A DNA stretch of 10,943 nt. Source: Marinosulfonomonas sp. Its GTDB lineage: Bacteria; Pseudomonadota; Alphaproteobacteria; Rhodobacterales; Rhodobacteraceae. The stretch is taken from contig WGBJ01000507.1 of NCBI GenBank assembly GCA_015494385.1, positions 1 through 10,943 of the forward strand, written 5' to 3'. How positions within the stretch are numbered: the first letter of the stretch is position 1; each line of letters begins with the position of its first letter. Of this stretch, positions 4,934 to 10,943 are shown in pieces. The notes below the pieces were generated by a model. It saw only the letters and a list, made by a program, of their open reading frames with translations. It did not search any database and was not told the origin of the DNA. A program made the translations under genes and the position numbers.

Positions 4934-5473
4934 ATGACTTTCAGGCATAAAACAACCGGAATCATCGCAATATTGGCTATTACGGGCCTTACAGCCTGTG
5001 GCGGTGGCTCTCGCGGGTCTATCGGGTCGGGTGGTTTTTCCGGCTCAAAGCGTACCCAGCCTGTAAAAACGGGCACTTTCAACTCGGATACGGCCGACGA
5101 AACCCGTCGCGCCGCCGCCGGAGAGAATAAAACCAGCCTGCTTGATATCTTCAAAAACAATCCGGATGCCCATACCACCGTCGGGGTGAACAAATATATC
5201 TGGAATGCCTCGCTCGAGGTTCTGAATTTCCTGCCAATCGAATCGGTTGACCCGTTCACCGGCGTTATTGTCACCGGCTATGGCACCCCTCCGGGTGGCG
5301 GCCGCGCCTACAAGGCCACGATTTATGTGCAGGATCCGGCACTGGATGCCCGTTCCCTGAATATTTCGCTACGCACCCGCAGCGGTGTGGTTAGCGCCGA
5401 CACTGTTCGCGCCGTCGAGGATGCGATCCTGACCCGCGCACGCCAGCTTCGGATTCGTGACGGAAAACTGTAA
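4934..5473 (+). CDS. DUF3576 domain lipoprotein
   Basis: A 179-residue lipoprotein of unknown function. Residues 1-21 form a lipoprotein signal peptide (basic RHK, hydrophobic IIAILAI) with lipobox LTAC, so Cys22 would be lipidated and the protein held in the envelope. A Gly/Ser-rich linker follows (23-38). The folded part from about 65 matches the DUF3576 pattern: [17 protein letters not shown] at 85-101 and the [12 protein letters not shown] stretch at 107-118. The start at 4934 is preferred over an upstream ATG at 4823 because only it places the signal peptide at the N terminus; TAGGG lies 8 bases before it. The gene is 77 bases upstream of leuS and on the same strand. Its neighbour lptE is also an envelope lipoprotein, so a role in outer-membrane biogenesis is a reasonable guess, not an established function. 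Confidence 0.9.
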   Translation: MTFRHKTTGIIAILAITGLTACGGGSRGSIGSGGFSGSKRTQPVKTGTFNSDTADETRRAAAGENKTSLLDIFKNNPDAHTTVGVNKYIWNASLEVLNFLPIESVDPFTGVIVTGYGTPPGGGRAYKATIYVQDPALDARSLNISLRTRSGVVSADTVRAVEDAILTRARQLRIRDGKL

Positions 5474-5503
5474 ACCGGCCCGAATCGTTCTTAAATCACG
5501 ACC

Positions 5504-5528
5504 ACGCCGGGCAAATCGTCCGGCGTTT
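5504..5528 (+). terminator. Hairpin between lipoprotein gene and leuS, partial terminator or attenuator
   Basis: ACGCCGG (5504-5510) and CCGGCGT (5520-5526) form a perfect 7-bp stem with a 9-base loop, followed by only TT before CC. It lies 31 bases after the lipoprotein stop and 22 bases before the leuS start. The short T-run suggests partial termination at most. No leucine-rich leader peptide or T-box is visible. Confidence 0.35.
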
Positions 5529-5550
5529 CCATATCAAGGATGCGAATACT

Positions 5551-8094
5551 ATGTCCCGCTACACCGCAAATGAAATCGAAACCAAATGGCAAGCCGCCTG
5601 GGACAAGGCCGAGGTGTTCAAAGCCAAGCGCGACGAATCCAAGCCGAAATATTACGTTTTGGAGATGTTCCCCTACCCGTCCGGCCGCATCCATATGGGC
5701 CATGTGCGCAACTACACCATGGGCGACGTGATCGCGCGTTATAAACTGGCGATCGGTCACAACATCCTGCATCCGATGGGCTGGGACGCCTTTGGTATGC
5801 CCGCCGAAAATGCGGCGATGGCCACCGGTGGCCACCCAAAGGACTGGACCTACGCCAATATCAAAGACATGCGCGACCAGATGAAGCCGCTGGGCCTGTC
5901 GATCGACTGGTCCCGCGAATTTGCCACTTGTGATCCCGAATATTACGGCCAGCAGCAAAGCATGTTCATTGATTTCATGGACAAGGGGCTGGTGTACCGC
6001 AAAGAGGCCGTGGTCAACTGGGATCCGGTGGATATGACGGTTCTGGCCAACGAACAGGTGATCGACGGCAAGGGCTGGCGTTCAAACGCACCAGTTGAAC
6101 GGCGCGAGCTGACGCAGTGGTTCTTTAAAATTAGCGATTATTCCGAAGAATTGCTGACGGCACTGGACGGGTTGAAAAACTGGCCCGAAAAGGTGCGGAT
6201 CATGCAGGCCAACTGGATTGGCAAAAGCCGCGGGATCGATATCCCTTTCCAGCGCCGCGATGGCCAAGGCACGATCATTTGCTATTCGACCCGCCCCGAC
6301 ACGATGCGCGGCGCCAGCTTCATCGCGATTTCACCGGATCACCCCGTTTCTAAGGAACTGGAGAAAACCAATCCGGAACTGGCAGCCTTTAACGCTGAAT
6401 GCCGCCGGATGGACACCACCGAGGCGGCAATGGAAAAGGCCGAAAAGAAGGGTTTTGATACCGGCCTGACGGTCAAACACCCCGCCTATCCCGACCGCGA
6501 TCTGCCGGTTTGGGTCGGGAACTTTGTGCTGATGGATTACGGCACAGGGGCTGTTTTCGGCTGTCCGGCGCACGACCAGCGCGATCTGGATTTCGCCCGC
6601 AAATACGATCTGCCGGTGAAGAACGCCTTTTATATGCCGGGCGATAAAACCGAAGTGGGCAACGAGGCATTGGTTCCGGCAAAAACCGAAACCGTTTCCT
6701 ATATCGACCATTTTGCCGGCCTAAAGGAGGCCACCAGCGCCGAAGGCGTCGAGGCCACGATCGACTGGTTCGAATCCAAGGGGTTGGGCAAAGGCAAAGT
6801 GCAATACCGCCTGCGCGATTGGGGCCTGTCGCGGCAACGCTATTGGGGTTGTCCGATTCCGGTTGTGCATTGCGACACCTGCGGCGTGGTGCCGGAAAAG
6901 AAAGAAAACCTGCCGATCGAGCTGCCTTATGATGTGTCGTTTGACACCCCCGGCAACCCGCTGGACCGTCACCCCACATGGCGCGACTGTAATTGCCCGT
7001 CCTGCGGCAAACCGGCAAAACGCGAAACCGATACGATGGATACATTCGTCGATTCGTCATGGTATTATGCCCGCTTCACCAGCCCGCATGCCAAAACCCC
7101 CACAGATCTGGATGATGCCGCCTACTGGATGAATGTGGACCAGTATATCGGCGGGATCGAGCACGCGATTCTGCATCTGCTCTATTCCCGTTTCTTCGCC
7201 CGCGCGATGCACATCACCGGCCATCTGCCCGCCAAAGCGATTGAACCCTTTGACGCCCTGTTCACCCAGGGCATGGTCACGCACGAGATTTACCAGACCA
7301 CAGACGACAAGGGCCGCCCTGTCTATCACCTGCCCGAAGACGTTGATCTGGAAACCAAACCCGTCAAGGCCACCGGCGAGGCGCTGGAAATTATCCCCTC
7401 GGCCAAAATGTCGAAATCCAAGAAAAACGTGGTCGATCCGGTGTCGATCATCGATTCCTACGGCGCCGACACCGCCCGCTGGTTCGTGCTGTCCGACAGC
7501 CCGCCCGAACGCGATGTGGAATGGACGGCCTCGGGCGCCGAAGCCGCGCATAAATTCCTGAACCGCGTCTGGAACCTGTGCGATAAAATCGCAGGCCTGC
7601 CGGATGGCACAGGGCAAGGCGACGAAGACCTGATCCGCGCCATGCACCACGCCATCCACGACGTGACCGCCGGTATTGAAGGGTTCGCCTTCAACACTTC
7701 AATCGCCAAGATCTATGCTTTCACCAACACCCTGTCCAAATCCAGGGCAGGCGGCACAGCGCAAAAACAGGCGATCAAGGTTCTGGCGCAACTGATGTCC
7801 CCCTTCACCCCGCATCTGTCCGAAGACATCTGGGCGCATCAGGGCGGCAAGGGTCTGGTCACACAGGCCCCGTGGCCACAGCATGATCCCAAAATGCTGG
7901 TGCAGGACACCATCACCCTGCCGATCCAGATCAACGGCAAACGTCGGTCGGAAATCGCCGTTCCCGCCGATATGCCGAAAGAAGAGATTGAAAAAATCGC
8001 GCTGGCGAACAAAGCTGTCGTAAAGGCGCTCGATGGCGGGTCGCCCAAGAAAATGATCATTGTGCCGGGGCGTATCGTGAATGTCGTCATTTAA
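5551..8094 (+). CDS. leuS: Leucyl-tRNA synthetase
   Basis: Class Ia aminoacyl-tRNA synthetase charging tRNA-Leu in the cytoplasm. At 847 residues it is full length (E. coli 860). Domains in order: the Rossmann catalytic fold with the HIGH-type motif HMGH at 48-51; the CP1 editing domain with its Thr-rich loop STRPDT at 246-251 and [15 protein letters not shown], whose aspartates bind mischarged amino acid; a Cys-rich zinc region (CDTC ... CNCPSC); the [14 protein letters not shown] core segment; [17 protein letters not shown]; the KMSKS loop at 619-623; an anticodon-binding helical domain; and the small C-terminal domain ending [15 protein letters not shown] lies 10 bases before the ATG. Position 246 is Ser where E. 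coli has Thr247, a mild change; the key Thr251 and the aspartates remain, so editing should work. The stop overlaps lptE by 14 bases, indicating one operon. Confidence 0.99.
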   Translation: MSRYTANEIETKWQAAWDKAEVFKAKRDESKPKYYVLEMFPYPSGRIHMGHVRNYTMGDVIARYKLAIGHNILHPMGWDAFGMPAENAAMATGGHPKDWTYANIKDMRDQMKPLGLSIDWSREFATCDPEYYGQQQSMFIDFMDKGLVYRKEAVVNWDPVDMTVLANEQVIDGKGWRSNAPVERRELTQWFFKISDYSEELLTALDGLKNWPEKVRIMQANWIGKSRGIDIPFQRRDGQGTIICYSTRPDTMRGASFIAISPDHPVSKELEKTNPELAAFNAECRRMDTTEAAMEKAEKKGFDTGLTVKHPAYPDRDLPVWVGNFVLMDYGTGAVFGCPAHDQRDLDFARKYDLPVKNAFYMPGDKTEVGNEALVPAKTETVSYIDHFAGLKEATSAEGVEATIDWFESKGLGKGKVQYRLRDWGLSRQRYWGCPIPVVHCDTCGVVPEKKENLPIELPYDVSFDTPGNPLDRHPTWRDCNCPSCGKPAKRETDTMDTFVDSSWYYARFTSPHAKTPTDLDDAAYWMNVDQYIGGIEHAILHLLYSRFFARAMHITGHLPAKAIEPFDALFTQGMVTHEIYQTTDDKGRPVYHLPEDVDLETKPVKATGEALEIIPSAKMSKSKKNVVDPVSIIDSYGADTARWFVLSDSPPERDVEWTASGAEAAHKFLNRVWNLCDKIAGLPDGTGQGDEDLIRAMHHAIHDVTAGIEGFAFNTSIAKIYAFTNTLSKSRAGGTAQKQAIKVLAQLMSPFTPHLSEDIWAHQGGKGLVTQAPWPQHDPKMLVQDTITLPIQINGKRRSEIAVPADMPKEEIEKIALANKAVVKALDGGSPKKMIIVPGRIVNVVI

Positions 8095-8569
8095 CCGCAG
8101 AACCTTGTTGATGTCGCTGGCCGCGCTTTCGGCCTGCGGCTTTACCCCTGCCTATGGGCCAAACGGCCCCGCCAAGGGGTTGCACGGACAGATAGAGGTG
8201 GACGCGCCGACGGATCGCAACGGTTTTGATTTCGTGCGCCGGCTCGAGGAACGTCTGGGCCGCGCCAGTGCCGCGCAATACAGGTTGTCCTATACGCTGA
8301 ACCTGAGCGAAGATGACCTTGCCATCACACCGGCACAGGAAATCACCCGCTATAACGTGCTGGGCACGGCGCAGTTTACAATACAGAATGTTGGCACCGG
8401 CGAAATCGTCACATCCGGCACGGTCAGCAATTTCACCAGCTATTCCGCCACCGGCACCACCGTCAGCACGCAAACCGCCAAACGCGCGGCCTATGCCCGT
8501 CTGATGGTCATTCTGGCGGACCAGATCACAACCCGCCTGATCGGCACATCCGGTGCGTGGATGAAATGA
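8081..8569 (+). CDS. lptE: LPS-assembly lipoprotein LptE
   Basis: LptE is the outer-membrane lipoprotein that plugs and helps fold the LptD barrel, which inserts lipopolysaccharide into the outer leaflet. The protein has 162 residues. NRR at 5-7, a short hydrophobic stretch and lipobox LSAC place the lipidated cysteine at 19, followed by GFTPAYG, the usual opening of this family. The rest is the alpha/beta LptE fold with a threonine-rich strand region ([18 protein letters not shown]) and a C-terminal helix. The primary sequence is poorly conserved between phyla, so identification rests on the lipobox start, size and position between leuS and holA, the same place as in E. coli. It begins inside the end of leuS (14-base overlap) and its TGA overlaps the holA ATG, so translation is coupled on both sides. 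Confidence 0.93.
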   Translation: MSSFNRRTLLMSLAALSACGFTPAYGPNGPAKGLHGQIEVDAPTDRNGFDFVRRLEERLGRASAAQYRLSYTLNLSEDDLAITPAQEITRYNVLGTAQFTIQNVGTGEIVTSGTVSNFTSYSATGTTVSTQTAKRAAYARLMVILADQITTRLIGTSGAWMK

Positions 8570-9576
8570 AGCTATCCCCCCGCGAGGCCGCCGGATATTT
8601 CGCCAAACCCGATCCAAGACGCGCGGGGTTGCTGATCTATGGCGGGGATGCAATGCGGGTTGCCCTGAAACGCCAACAGGTGATCGCAGCACTGATCGGC
8701 AAAACCGGCGAAGAGGAAATGCGGCTGACCCGCATCCCCGCGTCCGATTTGCGATCCGATCCGGCCTGCCTGATCGACGCGATGACCGCACAGGGGTTTT
8801 TCCCCGGCCCCCGCGTTGCCTTTGTCGAAGACGCAGCCGACGGGCTGACCAAATTCATCAAACCCGCGCTCGAAGCCTGGCGCGAGGGCGATGCACAAAT
8901 CATCGTCACCGCCAAACAGTTGAACGCGCGCTCCTCCCTGCGCAAATTGTTCGAGGGGCACAACAACAGCTTTGCCGTCGGCATCTACGATGATCCGCCC
9001 TCAAAGGCCGAAATCGAATCCGACCTTGCCAAGGGTGGGCTGGCCAATATTCAGGCAGACGCAATGGAAGCCTTGGTCAGCCTGTCGCGCGAAATCGGTC
9101 CGGGCGATTTTCGGCAGGTGATCGAAAAAATCAGCCTTTATAAACTGAACGACACCACACCGCTAACCCCCGAGGATGTGATGGCCAACGCCCCCACCTC
9201 GACCGAGGCCGCGCTGGATGATGTGCTGAACATCGTCGCCGAGGCCCGCAGCGGTGAAATCGGTCCCATCATGCGCAAACTGGAAAGCCAAGGCGTGCAA
9301 CCTGTGGGCCTGTGCATCGGCGCAACCCGCCATTTTCGCACCCTTTACGCCGCCGCAAACAACCCGTCCGGCATCGGCGGCCTGCGCCCGCCCGTATTCG
9401 GTGCGCGGCGTGACCGGATGCAGCGGCAATTGCAACGCTGGAGCGGACGCAAACTGGAAATCGCCCTGACCATGCTGACCGATACGGACCTGCAACTGCG
9501 CTCGACATCGCGCGCGCCGACAATGGCGCTGATGGAACGCACTCTGGTTCGGTTGGCGATGCTGGCTGCGCGGTAG
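8566..9576 (+). CDS. holA: DNA polymerase III subunit delta
   Basis: The delta subunit is the wrench of the clamp loader and opens the beta ring so it can be placed on primed DNA. The product has 336 residues. The N-terminal part has the collapsed AAA+-like fold typical of delta: LLIYGGDAMRV near residues 23-33, VAFVEDAADGL around 84-94 in the position where Walker-type folds hold their second strand, and IIVTAKQLNARSSLRKLFE. The C-terminal half holds the three-helix and collar regions (LVSLSREIGPGDFRQVIEKI; RKLEIALTMLTDTDLQLRS). ATG 8566 is chosen because it overlaps the lptE stop as ATGA and begins MKLSP as in relatives; a GTG at 8557 would add only three residues. It is the last gene of the leuS-lptE-holA operon, and transcription then meets two palindromes at 9579-9625. 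Confidence 0.95.
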   Translation: MKLSPREAAGYFAKPDPRRAGLLIYGGDAMRVALKRQQVIAALIGKTGEEEMRLTRIPASDLRSDPACLIDAMTAQGFFPGPRVAFVEDAADGLTKFIKPALEAWREGDAQIIVTAKQLNARSSLRKLFEGHNNSFAVGIYDDPPSKAEIESDLAKGGLANIQADAMEALVSLSREIGPGDFRQVIEKISLYKLNDTTPLTPEDVMANAPTSTEAALDDVLNIVAEARSGEIGPIMRKLESQGVQPVGLCIGATRHFRTLYAAANNPSGIGGLRPPVFGARRDRMQRQLQRWSGRKLEIALTMLTDTDLQLRSTSRAPTMALMERTLVRLAMLAAR

Positions 9577-9578
9577 AC

Positions 9579-9625
9579 CCAAATTCTTTGAAAGAATTTG
9601 GACAAGGATTTTTGAAAAATCCTTG
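9579..9625. repeat. Twin 23-base palindromes between convergent genes, likely bidirectional terminator or dispersed repeat
   Basis: Two perfect palindromes with 11-base arms around a single central G stand one base apart. The first (9579-9601) has the left arm CCAAATTCTTT; the second (9603-9625) has the left arm CAAGGATTTTT. Both share the core TTTGAAA, and their centres are 24 bases apart. They fill almost the whole 55-base gap between the holA stop and the stop of the convergent flavoprotein gene. Symmetry in both directions suits a bidirectional terminator. I have a memory of similar paired palindromes in Rhodobacterales intergenic regions, but copy number cannot be judged from one window. 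Confidence 0.75.
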
Positions 9626-9631
9626 CGCCGC

Positions 9632-10789
9632 TCAGACCGCAGCCCGTCCTGCCCAGCGCCCCGTCGCCAGACAACCGGTCAGCAGATAGCCACCCGTCGG
9701 CGCTTCCCAGTCCAGCATCTCGCCCGCACAAAAAACCCCCGGCGCGGCCTTCAACTCCAGCCCCTCGGTCAGCGCCGAAAATCGCACGCCGCCGGTGGTT
9801 GAAATCGCCTCGTCCATTGGCCGTGGGCCGCTGTGTTTCAACGGCAGGGATTTGATTACCCGCGCCAGCTCCCTGCCCGTCGGCAAAGGCCGCGCGAATT
9901 CCTGCAATAGCGCCAGTTTTACCGCGTCCAGCTTCAACACTTTGCGCAAATGGTTCGTCACCGTCGCCTTGCCGCGTGGTTTTGACAACCGTTCCGCGAT
10001 CCGTTCCGCCGTCCAGTCCGGCATCAGGTCCAGCGTTAATTCTGCCCCCGCGCGCATGGCTTTGGACATGGCATAAATCCCGCTCCCCTCGACCCCGCGT
10101 TTCGAGATCACAAATTCCCCGCGCCGCGATTTTCCGTTCACCACCAGCGCAATACCTTTCACCGGCTGTCCGAAATGCCGCGCCATATAGGGTGACCAAT
10201 CCACCACAAAGCCCATATTCGCAGGCTGAAACGGCGCCAGTTCCACTCCCTTGGCCGCCAGCATATCCGCCCACGCCCCGTTTGAGCCCAACCGTGCCCA
10301 ACTGGCCCCGCCCAGCGCCAGAATGCAGGTCTTGGGGTGCAGCACCTGCACACCGTCCGGCGTGGCAAATGCAAACCCGTCGCCCCAGCCAGTCCAGCGC
10401 CAGCGGGTGCGAAACGCCACCCCCAGCCCACGCAAACGCACCAGCCATGCCCGCAACAGAGGCGAGGCTTTCATCGCCTTGGGAAATACCTGCCCGCTAG
10501 AGCCTGTGAACACCTCTTGCCCCAACTCCCGCGCCCAATCCTGCACGGCATCCGGTCCGAAATCTTCCAATGGGGCACGCAGATTGTCCGCTGCTTCGCC
10601 ATAGCGGGACAGGAAGGTTTCAAACGGCTCGTCCTTGGTCAGGTTCAGCCCCGATTTACCGGCCATCAAAAACTTGCGCCCGACTGTGGGTTTTGCGTCA
10701 ACCACCATCACACGCCGACCTGCCCGCGCCAGTTCCTCGGCTGCCATCAACCCCGCCGGACCACCACCAATGACCAGCGCATCAGGCAC
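9632..10789 (-). CDS. TIGR03862-family FAD-dependent flavoprotein (HI0933/BaiN-like)
   Basis: A 385-residue FAD-binding oxidoreductase of unknown substrate, apparently cytoplasmic. The N-terminal dinucleotide-binding fold shows ALVIGGGPAGLMAA (4-17) and the acidic residue Asp31 that ends strand 2 and would hold the FAD ribose. GRKFLMAGKSGLNLT (37-51) is the family signature. The C terminus has STTGGV (330-335) and CAGEMLDWEAPTGGY (354-368) then LLTGCLATG, which close over the flavin. These match the HI0933-like group and its TIGR03862 branch. The start is GTG at 10789; no in-frame ATG fits, and only this start preserves the glycine-rich motif at the proper distance. It overlaps the end of the MscS-like gene by 8 bases, so the two are likely co-transcribed. 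A weak AAGGG lies about 13 bases upstream, so coupling probably drives its translation. Confidence 0.92.
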   Translation of the reverse strand: MPDALVIGGGPAGLMAAEELARAGRRVMVVDAKPTVGRKFLMAGKSGLNLTKDEPFETFLSRYGEAADNLRAPLEDFGPDAVQDWARELGQEVFTGSSGQVFPKAMKASPLLRAWLVRLRGLGVAFRTRWRWTGWGDGFAFATPDGVQVLHPKTCILALGGASWARLGSNGAWADMLAAKGVELAPFQPANMGFVVDWSPYMARHFGQPVKGIALVVNGKSRRGEFVISKRGVEGSGIYAMSKAMRAGAELTLDLMPDWTAERIAERLSKPRGKATVTNHLRKVLKLDAVKLALLQEFARPLPTGRELARVIKSLPLKHSGPRPMDEAISTTGGVRFSALTEGLELKAAPGVFCAGEMLDWEAPTGGYLLTGCLATGRWAGRAAV

Positions 10790-10943
10790 TTGGGAAACCG
10801 CCCTTGATCTCGACCACGCGCTGCGGATAGGGGATTTCGATGTTGTTTTCCTTCAGCGCATTCCAGACCAGAAACAGCACATCCGAGGTGAATTTGTTTT
10901 CCCCGTCGTCAATCCCGTTAACCCAGAATTCCACCGCGAAATC
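10782..10943 (-). CDS. MscS-family mechanosensitive channel, C-terminal fragment
   Basis: The last 53 codons of a gene that enters from beyond the right edge on the minus strand and stops with TGA at 10784-10782. The visible residues (DFAVEFWVNGI, then a charged segment and VLFLVWNALKENNIEIPYPQRVVEI) match the C-terminal alpha-beta domain of MscS-type channels, where a soluble cage ends with the conserved IPFPQ-like strand. The pore helices are outside the window, so the class (short MscS or a larger MscK/YnaI-like form) cannot be told. Such channels sit in the inner membrane and release solutes on hypo-osmotic shock. The stop codon lies within the first codons of the flavoprotein gene (8-base overlap). 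Confidence 0.85.
   Translation of the reverse strand, partial: DFAVEFWVNGIDDGENKFTSDVLFLVWNALKENNIEIPYPQRVVEIKGGFPSA

Noticed and set aside
8557..8565. GTG start for holA three codons upstream
   Set aside because: ATG 8566 overlaps the lptE stop as ATGA and gives the usual MKLSP start of the family.
9345..10448. A 367-residue minus-strand open frame overlapping the flavoprotein and holA
   Set aside because: It is very Gly-, Arg- and Ala-rich, has no recognisable domain, and lies in another frame of a clear FAD-binding gene; it is a high-GC shadow.

Overview
The window reads as chromosome from an alphaproteobacterium of the Rhodobacterales (Roseobacter/Rhodobacter group). Supporting evidence is a Rhodobacter capsulatus-type porin, the gene order lipoprotein–leuS–lptE–holA, a GTP cyclohydrolase II with a decayed RibB-like N-terminal domain, and high-GC coding sequence with GTG and ATGA-overlap starts. 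The assignment rests on protein recognition only. No phage, transposon, CRISPR array, defence cassette, tRNA or rRNA was seen, and most of the window is housekeeping and envelope genes.

Left part (1-1327): an unrecognised, AT-richer small frame touches the window edge. It converges on a minus-strand OmpR/PhoB-type response regulator (CenR/OtpR-like). That regulator's 3' region has an extra hairpin, an exposed anti-Shine-Dalgarno-like CCTCCC and a near-perfect intrinsic terminator, the architecture of a 3'UTR-derived small RNA. Upstream of the regulator, a 187-base divergent promoter region facing ribA carries two identical 16-base repeats, exactly 20 bases apart.

Middle-left (1328-4670): ribA (riboflavin synthesis) is coupled by an ATGA overlap to a YkuD-type L,D-transpeptidase without a signal peptide. 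Both converge on a minus-strand pair. The distal member is a YggS-type PLP-binding protein. The proximal one is a strongly biased, probably very highly expressed outer-membrane porin with its own terminator and a leader hairpin.

Middle-right (4671-9576): a plus-strand block encodes a DUF3576 lipoprotein, leucyl-tRNA synthetase (leuS), the LPS-assembly lipoprotein LptE and the DNA polymerase III delta subunit (holA). The last three overlap one another and are surely one operon. leuS-lptE-holA is also the order in E. coli, so a very old linkage of translation, outer-membrane assembly and replication is retained here.

Right end (9577-10943): two back-to-back near-perfect palindromes separate holA from a convergent minus-strand pair. 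The pair is a TIGR03862-type flavoprotein whose GTG start lies inside the end of an MscS-like mechanosensitive channel gene, which runs off the window.

I found no clear new multi-gene system. The observations most worth following are regulatory: the candidate 3'UTR sRNA, the 20-base-spaced repeat pair, the twin palindromes and the leader hairpins. Two protein oddities also stand out: a cysteine pair in the porin loop and the dead RibB half of RibA.
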